From contig CM067444.1 in the NCBI GenBank assembly GCA_034508935.3, positions 81,788,743 through 81,852,742 on the forward strand: a stretch of 64,000 bases of DNA, given 5' to 3'. The position numbers and the translations under genes were made by a program. This stretch comes from Berghia stephanieae. Taxonomy: Eukaryota > Mollusca > Gastropoda > Nudibranchia > Aeolidiidae. Positions within the stretch are counted from its first letter, which is position 1. Every line of letters begins with the position of its first letter. Of this stretch, positions 1 through 15,965 are shown in pieces. The notes beneath the pieces are model-generated. The model did not search any database. It had not been told where the DNA came from and was given only the letters and a program-made list of their open reading frames with translations.

Positions 1-1285
1 ATCACTGTAATTGTCTTAATTGTTCAGAATAAATTAAATTTACAATTCAAAATGTATATTTTTATCATTTATACATTTTTTAATGATTTAAATTTTCGTG
101 ATAATAAAATAGTGGAGTCATATCTATGTATTTAAAGATCTGATATTTACGTTTTTATCAAATGAAATCCTGTAAATATTTTTTTAAAAATAAATAACGG
201 ATAAGCTCGTCCCAGATGCATTCACAATCCACAGTTCCATGAGCTGTGGACCAGCCAGCTCTGGGTACATTATCAATTCATGGGTCAGATAGGAAGCAGA
301 TTGGTAGGCAATGCCTCTCTGTGTCCGAAAACCCACGAACACCACCCATCCTACTTCCTAGAAGACGGGAACCTGAATGTTCTAGCCTAAGAGCATCCAA
401 CAGACTTTTAGACAACCCCACAGATCGATAGCAAAACCCGTGTCGGTCGCTGTTTACCAATCAGTGCAATTGTTTATTATGACGGCTATCCGACAGTTGT
501 GGTTATGTTCCCTTCCACAAGGTGTCTATTCCTTTGAGGTTTTGCGGCGTTTTCATTTTTACCATCAAGAACAATAGAATCTTATACAGTAACATACACA
601 ACACAACGTTATGTTGACTATTTGAGGGAGGGGCGTCGCGTGGACACAAAACAACATTCTTGAACCCTCCACCTCAATTTCCACACAAAACAATCATACA
701 CCATTCCCATCCCTGTTTTACTCACACAGTAGTTGTTTTGTTTTTGTTTTGTTTGTTTTTTAGTAAAGAGGGTGGAATGCTGATTTAATCTGTACGACGC
801 GCTGCATTTCATTTTCTTTTATTTATTTATTTATTTATTTTGTGAAATTGATATCTCTCAATGCCTTGAGACTCCCATGAAGATTCGTGAGGTGTGTTGA
901 TATGGCGCCAAAGGATATAAAACATACCTATTGTTTAAAAAATATACGGTAAAACTACTAGATTTGTTATAGTGGAAGGCCGCGTCCTTGATTTTTATAG
1001 ATCCTTAATAAGCCAACTTTTGAACCAGTTGTTTTTCTATTGAGCAAAAAAAAAAAAAAAAAAAAAACAACAACAAAAAAGATTAATAGGGTCTAGTGCA
1101 ATCAGCTATGAGTGCAATCTAAGCCATCATATCAACTTATTACAACGAAATAATAATATATCAGACGGTTTCAAAGATACAAGCCAAAGAGTGTGATCAT
1201 GAATAACTACAACAGGTAGGCTAGGTAAAAAGCGTCAAACTAGAGGTGAAGAAATGAGCCAGTAAGATGGAGAGAAATTAAAGTG
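1..1285. other. Intergenic, no gene recognised
   Basis: AT-rich sequence without a recognisable coding exon. Short overlapping open frames on both strands around 246-460 sit in a slightly GC-richer patch, but show no known motif, splice context or family resemblance. Contains a (TTTA)n run near 815-840 and an A-tract at about 1047-1067. Confidence 0.5.
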
Positions 1286-1380
1286 GGTAAATGTGACTCG
1301 TATATAAGGGAACATTACAAACCAAACAACGTTTCGGCCCTTGGCCTTCGTCGGGGGACAAACAACAAAACACAAATATG
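1286..1380 (-). mobile_element. Fragment of a Penelope-like element end
   Basis: Read on the minus strand, 1331-1355 has the order GACGA, GGCC-loop-GGCC, GAAAC. This resembles the core of the hammerhead-type motifs known at the ends of Penelope-like retroelements. A more decayed relative lies at 13370-13445. No coding part remains. The family call rests on this short motif only. Confidence 0.35.
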
Positions 1381-1467
1381 TAATTTTACAAACAAAAAAA
1401 ATAACATTTTGTCAAATGTGGAAACATAAATGTATGGAGCGGATGCAAGAAGAGGTGCAAGAGAAGG

Positions 1468-1918
<451 letters not shown>

Positions 1919-2242
1919 ATTGATGCGAATACCTTCAAACCACCGCAAAATATTGTTCATCACAAAAATGTTTAAACAAGCCCATAATTTCGCCTGGTTA
2001 TCATACCTGCACATCTGCACCGTACTACTACAGAAACTGACTTCCATCACGTGCTCACTGCATTTTATTCATTCATTTATGTCGTTCATTTATTTATCAT
2101 TAGGGTGATTCATTTTTTTTTTCCTAATTTAAAATTATTTTTAGGTCATTTTTGCTTACAGAGGTTCTGTCCCCGAAACGCCCATTGTTTTATACATTGT
2201 TTAATTCCGAAACTTTTTAAAAATTCTTTTCTCAAGTATTTT

Positions 2243-2244
<2 letters not shown>

Positions 2245-2290
<46 letters not shown>
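2245..2290. repeat. (CT)n microsatellite
   Basis: Uninterrupted dinucleotide repeat of about 23 units, just left of the TA-flanked inverted-repeat element. Confidence 0.97.
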
Positions 2291-2294
<4 letters not shown>

Positions 2295-2373
2295 GCGTGG
2301 ATGTGTGGAGTGGATCTTCGACATGCGTTCTCCCATCTTGGAGTTATAAAAATGAAAATTAGAAAGTATTAAG

Positions 2374-3641
2374 TAGGGTAGAGTCGGGGAAATTCGCCGT
2401 CGGGGAAATTCGCCACTTCTCACACCCCTCTCTTTAAATGCAAATAACCCATCTTACCTATTATTGGACGAGTCCAAGTGTCACATCATCACTTTGATGC
2501 TCTTTTCATCTATTGTTTTTAATCTACCAATCAGCATTTAGTACATTAATATCATGACACAATCGTGTCATTTAACGTCATAGCGTGTCTGTCGTTCTGT
2601 GCGCCTGATTCGTCCGAAATCCAACACCCGCCATTCCAAATTCCTACTTTCACTCGTTGTCATTTTAAGCGTTTTTTCAGCTTAGATCCTTACTCTACAA
2701 CCTGTTATTTTGATATTGTATGATTTAAACATTAGTTTTGATGTTCCCATCATTTGCAATAGTTAAAAATATTCGTTTATTTTTTAATTGAGGGTCCCAA
2801 TGATATCACTGCTTTCGGGGAAATTCGCCACTAGTATCGGGGAAATTCGCCGTTCTAATTGGGGACATTTGTCGCTCTGTTTTGTCGAAATATTATTAAT
2901 TAAATGTTTAAAGGGGCATTGATGATATTTTGACCGATAATTATTTAATAGATTGGTGATGCAGTGTCTGGGTAGCGTTCATAGTGCATAAAATTTACAT
3001 AATGAGATAGTAATGATTATTAGTAATTTAACTGGACTTAATGAACTTTTCACTATAATGAAGCAGTTTTTTATATATTTGTAGAATAAATGGTGAGAAC
3101 TTCAAAGAAAACCCAAAATGGAAGCAAAAGATTAAGAGAAAAATAGGATAGGATGGTTCAGCAAAACACAAGAAAAGATATTTTGTCATGTTTTCGCCTT
3201 CTATCATAGTATCATATCGTCATTTATAAAACTTGCCGTTGGTCATTGAATATTTTTAGTTTTTTGTCATTGTAAATAAATAAAATATAGTAATTACTAC
3301 AAATTAAATCAAATATAAACATGAGAAAACAAAATAATATCTAAAAAGTACATAAAATTCACGATAAAAAAGTGTTAAAATCGAGCGGCGAATTTCCCCG
3401 ACAGTGGTGGCGAATTTCCCCGAACTATGGCGAATTTCCCCGACGAGCATAACAACTTTTAAATGCGAAAATAAAGTATTACGAATTGAAATACTGGAAC
3501 AAGTTTAATAAAATCTCATCACTGATTGGCTGATTGTCTTGATGACCAGTTTCTATTTTAAGAAAATTGACATCTTGAGACTGAAATAAGCGAAAGAAGT
3601 GGAGCGACCGCAGGGTGGCGAAGTTCCCCGACTCTACCCTA
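2374..3641. mobile_element. TA-flanked TIR element with eight subterminal motifs
   Basis: The ends are near-perfect 23-bp inverted repeats beginning GGGTAGAGTCGGGGAA, with 22 of 23 positions matching, each flanked by TA as in Tc1/mariner/pogo insertions. The motif CGGGGAAATTCGCC occurs four times on the left (2385, 2401, 2816, 2838). It occurs four times inverted on the right (3387, 3409, 3429 and, with one change, 3617). No transposase is visible in the ~1.27 kb, so it looks non-autonomous. The superfamily is inferred from the TA duplication only. Confidence 0.8.
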
Positions 3642-3969
3642 TAAAAACACCTTCTAGGATAGAGACAAGATAGATACACAAACATGGATCAGGTTTCTAG
3701 ATAGATAATGATAATGTAGATATTATTTAAGGAATGCTTGCGTACGCTGTACATTTTAAAATTTCATCTTCATTATTGCAAATAATTCGTAGTTTTCTTC
3801 TTTCATCATCAATCCTATGTTGTACCCAGTCCCAGTCCCCAGTCCCCTTTCGTGACAGTAAAGTTGTTACAGACAGTAGACTCCTCTGTTACCATTTACT
3901 CTAAGCCTTAGGCCGATCCTCTATGCACGGAAAGCAGCATTTTCTATACGCATGTAATCGCGACCAAGG
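3642..3969. other. Short intergenic stretch, nothing recognised
   Basis: AT-rich sequence between the TA-flanked element and the inverted-repeat arm at 3970. It contains a small tandem of CAGTCCC near 3828-3846 and no coding or RNA signal. Confidence 0.5.
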
Positions 3970-4143
3970 CAGGAGCGAGGTCCCTGCCGCCATCTTGCTT
4001 TGTTCACATAGACCATAACTGAAAGGCAAAAATGTTTAGGCTTAGCTAACTTTCTTTTTTTTTTTTTTCTGTTACCTGAACTTTCTTGCCAATTAAAAAA
4101 AAAAGTTGCCATAATTTATATAATTTTAATGTCATTTTAATTT

Positions 4144-4148
<5 letters not shown>

Positions 4149-4203
<55 letters not shown>
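4149..4203. repeat. (CT)n microsatellite
   Basis: Pyrimidine dinucleotide run preceded by a T-tract and followed by a T-tract and a C-rich stretch. Confidence 0.97.
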
Positions 4204-4267
4204 TTTTTTTCTTTCTCTACTCTCTCACTCCCTCCCCCCCTCCGCATACCCACCCCATCATCATGTA

Positions 4268-4440
4268 TGGATGTGGTTGAGTGGTATGACACCCGCCTTA
4301 AGATCAGAAGGTCCAGGGTTCGAGTCCCGCTCTTGGTGGCTCATAGTTGAGACCTTGGAACAGGCTCTTTACTCACATTCTCTCAACGTACTCATGTGTG
4401 AAATTAGTATCTGGTCTGATAAAGATAATCGGCCAATAAT
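4268..4440 (+). mobile_element. SINE-A copy 1 (tRNA-Pro-derived head and body)
   Basis: The head has a pol III A-box-like stretch ending GGTATGACACCCGCC and a B box GGTTCGAGTC at 4317-4326. It continues into the family body (TTGAGACCTTGGAA, CTCTTTACTCACATTCTC). The copy stops before the tail, directly against a second head. Confidence 0.75.
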
Positions 4441-4455
4441 AATATCACATAACAC

Positions 4456-4745
4456 GGCTATGTGGTCTAGTGGTATGACACTCGCTTTAGGATCGGAAGG
4501 TCCTGGGTTCGAGCCTCGCGCTCGACGCATAGTTGACTCCTTGGAAAAGGCTCTTTACTCATATTCTCTCACCGTACTCAGGTGTAAAATGAGTACCTGG
4601 CCGTTAACAGCGTTGTCTTTGTCCGAAAAATTGTAATATCGCCTAATAGGCGTCATGTCCCGTCCTACATGTTAAATGTTGCTGTTGACCAGGGACCCCT
4701 TGTAAAGCGCTTTGAGCACATAGTGGATATTGTGCTATATAAAAA
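4456..4745 (+). mobile_element. SINE-A copy 2 (full: head, body, tail)
   Basis: The head TGGTCTAGTGGTATGACACT followed by TCGCTTTAGGATCGGAAGGT and B box GGTTCGAGCC resembles cytosolic tRNA-Pro. The anticodon-loop position reads AGG. The body is shared with copies at 37.1, 40.9, 52.1 and 53.8 kb. The tail contains AAGCGCTTTGAGCACA and GTGCTATATAAAA, like the 3' ends of L2/CR1-type LINEs that many SINEs borrow. Confidence 0.8.
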
Positions 4746-4749
4746 AAAA

Positions 4750-4857
4750 GCTCAATATGTCTCGTCTTACATGTTAATGTTAAGTGTTGCTGTTGGCTAG
4801 GAAGCCCGTAAAGCGCTTTGAGTGGATATATATTGCTCTATATAAAAGCTCAAATTT
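4750..4857 (+). mobile_element. SINE-A copy 3 (tail only)
   Basis: Second copy of the tail module (GTCTCGTCTTACATGTTAAT, AAGCGCTTTGAG, GCTCTATATAAAA) directly after the full copy. It makes a head-head-tail-tail arrangement. Confidence 0.7.
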
Positions 4858-5035
4858 TTTTAGCAGGTTTCTTTGCCATGCTCACGCCCCACCATCACTA
4901 CACCTATTACTTCACCTTGTTCGTACTCACGACGTGCTATTTAATGCTATTTACTATTATTTATCAAGAACACCCTTAGTGGCAACTCAGTCTCTGTGTA
5001 AACAAAGCAAGGTGGCAGCAGGGACCTTGCTCCTG

Positions 5036-5817
5036 TACCAATGCCTGCAACCAAGGTTACCAGATTGTCACATACATGGTCATAGTTTTTACCTCGAGGA
5101 ACTCGGGCCATCTGGCAACCCTGAACGTATAAAGTAAACGGTTAAGTTGATGGAGGGCATAAGTTAAAGTTGATAATCAGTTATTCCAGCCCTCTAGAAA
5201 AAGCGATCATGAAGCCAAATATTTCATCTTCCATCACCTATTCTTGAACTGTTGTGTTTCTCTGCATATTTGCATTAAAGAATAATTCGCGATTATATTT
5301 ATTTGTATTTTTCTACAATCTAGGAACAAGTAATTCGCATATTTTTACATGTTTTGCTCTGCAATACATGTATATTTATTAATCCTTATGCATACTTTTT
5401 TTTCATTTTTAAAATGCATAGAAGTCACCAGCCTTCATGAACGCTCATAGAAATTGCGTGCATATAGCAAAATTTGTATTGTGGGTGATTGTGTGAGTGT
5501 TTTGTGATTAGGTGTGTATAGACACCCCCTTACCTATATCTAGTACTCTAGACTCTACACCCTGTTCCAGTTCCAGAGGTTGAAAGTCAGATGAGAAATG
5601 AGACAATGCTATAGATATATTTACTAAATTGTTTGTGCTCTTGTTTTGTGTAGGTAGCCTCTTGACCCTTCCAGAACAGTTGATTTTTTTTTTCCCTTTT
5701 TTAAAAATAAGATTTTTTTTCTTTTCATTTTTCTTTTTAAAGTTTATGAACCTGTGTCATGAGGAAAAACCGAACTAAACATCCAAGCAAACAATATCAA
5801 CAATAACAATAACAGCA
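5036..5817. promoter_or_regulatory. Upstream region of the LicD-like gene
   Basis: AT-rich sequence before the LicD-like start codon. No TATA box or CpG-rich promoter stands out. It includes pyrimidine runs at 5682-5740 that could precede a splice acceptor of a coding exon with an upstream non-coding exon, but no acceptor can be fixed. The bases before the ATG (AACAGCA) are neutral. Confidence 0.3.
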
Positions 5818-10693
<4,876 letters not shown>

Positions 10694-11016
10694 GCAGTTT
10701 TTAATTGGCAGCGTTTAAACCAATAGTGATAAAATACGGATTGAAATGAAAAGAGTGAGCATGAGTCTGAGAGATCTTATTTTCAACTTTTTTAATTAAC
10801 TTATTGATCCTGACATTAAAAGATAAAAAGATTAAATATGAGAAAAGAAAAATGTTACTGATAGGAAAACCTTGATTATTAATGGGTGGTTGTTAGAATA
10901 GACAAATAGGAGAGGAAAGATTTCAATTCAGAGAGTAGACACACAAGAGAGAAATGGTTTCGATTAATCAGACTTTTTGAGGCTGTTATCTTAGGTCATA
11001 AATGTTGAAGCATGTG

Positions 11017-11022
11017 AATAAA
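11017..11022 (+). terminator. AATAAA polyadenylation signal, LicD-like gene
   Basis: Canonical hexamer 324 bases after the LicD-like stop codon. An ATTAAA variant at about 10829 is an earlier alternative. Cleavage site not identifiable. Confidence 0.45.
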
Positions 11023-11039
11023 GACAAATGTATAATTTA

Positions 11040-12575
11040 GCTTTAAGGGGACCGCAGGTCCTGTGCTCTCAAATTTTGAGATTCATTAAGACAAAAACGA
11101 AAATTTTTGTTTTTAATTTTTTTTTTGTGATTCTTGTGTAAAATATCTGTAAAATCCATTTTCTTAGGATTCAAAAATAAAAAAGGTGTCTAAAGCTCAT
11201 AAAATTACCCTTGATTAATGTAAGGGTAAGGTCTGATGTGAATAAAATAAAATGCATTTTTGCATTTTTCTCAAAATGTCCTTTGTGACTAACTTTTCTC
11301 ACTATTTTAAGTAGATCTCCAAAGATAACTGCCAGAGTTTGCTGTAATTTTACCACAATGTTTATGTAAATTTATCACCTTACAATGAGATTTTTTAATT
11401 TGCTGTTTTAGTTTTTGGGTTTCTCTGTTATTATCCTCTAAATTCAGAGACCTCGTTAGAGCCTAATGATGGGACACTATGAGGCTGAATATGTAAAAGT
11501 ATGATAAAGAATCTCAAATCAGCTTCTGTAAGGTGTTAGAGGATGTCCTTAGGAGTGTTAACATGCCAAATATCAGGCCTTAAACTAGAATATGTTTTGA
11601 GGTCCACTCAAAATAAAGTAATCTGTAGAACGCTGAATCAGCATTTTAACCATGTCATCACCTGATAGAAAAACATGAAAATTATTTTTTGAAGGTTTAG
11701 AGTATCTAATTTTAAGCAAATGACTACATTTATGTATATAAACAAGCAACAAAGATATAATATTGATTTTTGTAGTGTACCATAGCCAACCCCCCCCCCC
11801 CCCCCCCCCACCCCCCCCCCCCCCCCCCCACCAAGAAGAATGGAAGCAATGACAAAATCAATCTTTTTCAGTTACTGACACTTACAGTTTCACATAATTT
11901 TAAGATGGATAAAGTCGATCATATGTAAATTAAACAAAGTGGCAAAGTATATAAAAAAAATGTTATCTGGAGACATTCCAAAATAATATCTATATTATTT
12001 TGTATTGCAGAAGTTTCCTGGAAGTTTTATAAAACTATTTTCTATCCAACCTCTAAAAGAAGCAGTGTCGCTTCATGTGACTTCTTTGTACCTAAAACTA
12101 ATCTAGCTGAATTGTGCTGAATGACTTGCAATGTTTTTAATTTTTAATTTGATATTTCGGACAAAAATTGAATTGCAGTCAAGTTTTTAAAAATACTAAT
12201 GAAAATATCAGTTTTTGGCAAGTGTATTTTGATATAAATTTCTGAGTGTTGCTAATTTTCTTTAATTCGAATAATAGCTTCTTTTTCAGATATCTGACCT
12301 GGTATCCCATTGTAAGATTATCCCATTGTAAGATCACTGTCAAGCAACACTCCAAGATTTTTTACCTGATTAATGAGATTTATAGAATGTCCCTTTACAT
12401 TCATTCCCCTTTCAAACACCTTTTCCCTTATTTCCAACCAACAAAATTTCTGTCTTTTTATCATTTAATCTCGAACAATTTCCTTCCATCCATGCCTTGA
12501 CATCTTCAATGCATTTTTCAGATTTTTGTTTCTTGATCGATAAAGGATATAGAGAAAAAAAGAATGCAAGTGATC
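11040..12575. other. Intergenic, no gene recognised
   Basis: AT-rich sequence with an interrupted poly-C run at 11790-11829 and no supported exon, RNA gene or clear element ends. GGGGACCGCAGGTCC at 11047 is a small palindromic sequence of the kind found at element ends, but no partner was found. Confidence 0.4.
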
Positions 12576-12583
12576 ATAAGAAC

Positions 12584-13016
12584 CATGGGTGCCAGCAGGA
12601 AGAAGTGCTGAAACCTGAAAATACAATCTCGACACTTTCCAAACCTGAAAATGTTCCTACTGAAAATGTGGCCTAAACTTTACTCTTATTTCATCACCGT
12701 TTTTATACCATTATTAAATGATTACACGGCAAACATATTGACACAATGAGGAAATTTATTTGATTTTAAAACCAAAGCCTACGTTTTGAAAGGTCGAGAC
12801 TGTAAACACGGGGTTGGACAGGCAGAGGCCTTGACCAAAGAGAGTTCTGGTTTCACGAATCTACCTCCATACACTGAAAAGGTGGCTGAATCACGTTTTC
12901 GAATTTTTACAGATGCTATTAGGTTATTTTACTCAAAACACTTAAACCGGAGGTATTTGACTTCGAGATATCGCGAAACCGGAATTCCGGCATGAACCGG
13001 GAAATTGGCACCCATG
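12584..13016. mobile_element. hAT-type MITE with 8-bp target duplication
   Basis: A 433-bp element begins CATGGGTGCCA and ends TGGCACCCATG. It is flanked on both sides by the identical 8-mer ATAAGAAC (12576-12583 and 13017-13024). Short inverted repeats plus an 8-bp duplication are the hAT signature. It contains TCCGG/CCGGA palindromes near its right end and no transposase. The intact duplication suggests a comparatively recent insertion. Confidence 0.85.
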
Positions 13017-13024
13017 ATAAGAAC

Positions 13025-13369
13025 CTGTTATTTTCCATTACATGACAGTATGCTTGTTGTTTAAATGTATTGTTATCATTCTATTTATGATATTTTTAAA
13101 TGTTCATATATGAAGTATTGAGAAAATTATTATTTATCCAGAATAGACATAAGAGTAATGATTGATATTTTGTGATAATTCATTTTATGAAACATTTTAC
13201 TCAGGTGCTCTTTAAACGATGTTGTATTTATTTACAGTTTGTTTTATCCACTATGCACACTATTTTGACTTCTTCCTTCAATGAATGGTATTGCAATAAT
13301 CTCATTGTTTAATAAAAGCTAAAAATGCCTTAGTAATCCAGTCAAAATATAACTAGCAATTAAATGGCT
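13025..13369. other. Intergenic, nothing recognised
   Basis: AT-rich sequence between the hAT-type MITE and the Penelope-like remnant, without coding or repeat structure I can name. Confidence 0.4.
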
Positions 13370-13445
13370 AATGAAGTGACACATTACACAAATATACAAC
13401 AATATTTCAGTCTTTGACCTTTGTCGGGCGACAGGAAAAAAATGT
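13370..13445 (-). mobile_element. Decayed Penelope-like element end
   Basis: Alignable by eye with 1286-1380: ACATTACA, then a TTTCAG...CTTTGTCGGGCGACA block. The hammerhead-like core at 13403-13430 (minus strand) is degenerate. No coding part is nearby. Confidence 0.3.
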
Positions 13446-14387
13446 AAGATAATGACAATATTTTTTTTTAATTAAATTTTTACATTTATATAATGAAATC
13501 CAATTATGAAAAGAGAAAAAAGGGGAGGGTGAAGTTTTTAAAAAGTGAAGTTTTACCTTTATTTTATGGAATAGAAATTTTTGAGTAACACAAATATCTG
13601 GAACAAGTGGGACTGGCCACTCTATTAAGGATAACTGTGACTATGACATTTCCATTTTGATCTCCATTTTAACAGTCTGTTAGTTTCTCAACAAAGAGAA
13701 AGAAGTTATATAAACTCACTTGAGTTCAGCATGAATAACGATTTAACAACTGTGGTTGATTGATTATTTATTTATGAGAATTGAAGAACTTAATATTAAT
13801 GTTTGTTTTTTGTTGTTGTCACATTGAATTATAGTTTTTCATGTAGATGGCAGTCAAACCAAAAATGGAATATATCCTTTTTTTTTTCTTCGTGGGATGT
13901 GCAGTCTAGATTTGAATAAATAAATTCACATTCATATTTTTAAATGTATGCAACACATTTCATTGTTTTTACAATACATGTTGTGCTCCACAATGATTAT
14001 ATCATTCAAGTCCTGTACACAATAATTATAAACTGAACATCTTATTTGATTCTCATTTGAAAATGACTCTTTGTCTAATGATTTGAAATATCCACCTTTT
14101 GACTGATAACACATATCGAAATGATTGTGTTAGTGTTATTATTTTACATTTGTCTTCAATGCTGTGTAAGTCAATAAATTAAGGATAGCAAAATGTACTG
14201 ATCTATTTGTTAGAATTCAACTCGTAAAATTGAATCAGACCAACACAATTTCTGAAAGTACGCAAAATATTCAGCTGATTTTTATAATCTGTATGATTAT
14301 TTACATATGTATAGTTTCATGTTTTCATGCCACTGAAGTTTATATCTGAAAATCTTAACTGTTATTATTATCATATTCAAATGAGAT

Positions 14388-14935
14388 TCGGGGTGGGGTT
14401 CACGAGCTATAATGGTCGGCAGGCCACTTTCTGTGTCTTCTATCCTCCTTTATCTGTTTTTTGAGTTGCTTTTTGTCTTTGCTTTGGAATGGGATCACTT
14501 GGATTTTTTTCCTGACCCTTGCTGGAGTCTCAGGTTGAGAGGGAGACAGTCAAATGTGGTATTGGGTTTTGGGAGATGATTTTTTTTTCTTGTAAATCTT
14601 GTATTGTTTTACTTTTTGTTTGAATATATTATTGGTTTATAAACATTTGAGTGTATTCCTCTTCGTGGGATCCTGTGATGGGGTCTAGATGAGACTATCA
14701 GGTGATCTCAAACTAAGCCCACTGATAGTGATAGTGTGCTCTTCGAATCTTTATCTGTTCCCTATTTGAACCAGTCCCCACCCTTTGTCTTACTTCTTCT
14801 TAGGTACCTTTACTTCTTATTCTATAATTTTTTTCACTATCCCCTTTTCTTCCTTTTTACTGGCGCTGAAATGACTTAAATGTGTTGCAAGCGCCGTAAA
14901 ACACTTAAAAACAAAAACAAAACAACCTACATGAG
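14388..14935 (+). repeat. ~540-bp retroposon-like repeat C, copy 1
   Basis: The family begins near GGTGGGGTTC and carries CTTTGGAATGGGATCACTTG, GGGAGATGAT and GAGTGTATTCCTCTT. It ends with ACTGGCGCTGAAATGA, TGTTGCAAGCGCCGTAAAAC and an A/C-rich tail AAAACAAAAACAAAACAA. The GGCGCT/AGCGCC pair near the 3' end can form a hairpin. No pol III boxes or coding frame are visible. An A-rich 3' end and variable 5' ends suggest retroposition. Confidence 0.75.
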
Positions 14936-15504
14936 ATTAAATCGAATTTTACTCATTTTGATCAAAGTCATACAATGCTAATGGAACCACATCATTTAAC
15001 TACTGATAAAATGAAATAATAAAGATGTGCAATCTTGATTTATTAAGCATCTTTACAGAACTGCCAACTCCCTTTCTTTTCTAGGGATTTTCCAATATTT
15101 TTTAGAGTCTTAAATAATTTCTGATTTCTCAAATCCCGTCTTCCCTTTGATTAAAGATAAAAATGAGATGAAGCGATTTTTACAAATGTAATATGATTAA
15201 TTGATAGTCTTTATGTGTTATATATGATATATTTCTATTGGACTTCAGTATAAAAAATTGCTGTGATTTATGTCTTCTAATTTTTATTATCCATATTGGA
15301 TTTATAAGCTTCTGTGCTTTTTCCTTCGGGGGGGGGGGGGGGGGGGGGGGGGAAAACTCTGATTTTTTAAATCAAACTTCAAATATTTTGTCTTATCCTG
15401 TTTTACTGGCACTGTGTGTTGACTACTCTGTGTTTACAGGGGATACCCATTTATTTTATCACATTTAAATGTGCTTACACTTGCACCATTTGTATGGAAC
15501 CAAC

Positions 15505-15965
15505 TTTCAAATGTTACTGGATGGGGGTTTTTTTTCCTCCCACATTGGGCAGGAAGGTCACTTGTTATGTTTTATGTCCCCCTTGTATATCTGTTTACCA
15601 ACTTGCTTTCTGTCTTTCTTGGAATGAGATTATTTTATTTGTCCTGGCCCTGACTGGAGTCCTTGTCTGGGAGGGAAACAGTTGAATGCATAATTATAGT
15701 TTTGGGAGATGATACTTTTTTCTCTCTGATTTGCTGCAGTTATATATTTTATTTTGAATATATATTGTGAGCATTTAAGTGTATTCCTCTTTGTGAGAGC
15801 TTGCAGTTGTGTTTTAGGTGATCTCAAACTAAGAACACCGATAATGTGCTGTTGGAATCTACTTCTGTTCCCTGTTTTGTGAAAAATGATTTAATTTTTC
15901 CTTGTCAATCATCTCCTTTTATTCTTTTGTTATTGATTTTGTAATAATCTGAGATCCTATTGAAA
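15505..15965 (+). repeat. Repeat C, copy 2 (incomplete)
   Basis: Carries the 5' and middle modules (CCACATTGGGCAGGAAGGTC, TTGGAATGAGATTA, GGGAGATGATAC, GTGTATTCCTCTTTG) but lacks the 3' hairpin and tail. A pogo-like MITE begins at its right edge. Confidence 0.65.

Larger units (their letters stand above)
3970..5035. mobile_element. Inverted-repeat pair enclosing the SINE cluster
   Basis: About 39 bp at 3970-4008 (CAGGAGCGAGGTCCCTGCCG onward) returns as reverse complement at 4997-5035 with roughly four differences. The arms lie 1.0 kb apart and enclose a (CT)n tract and the tRNA-Pro SINE copies. This could be a DNA transposon later invaded by SINEs, or two copies of another repeat in opposite orientation. 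I could not find a clean target duplication. Confidence 0.4.

Noticed and set aside
246-460. Overlapping 60-residue frames on both strands
   Set aside because: No family motif, splice context or codon pattern favours either strand.
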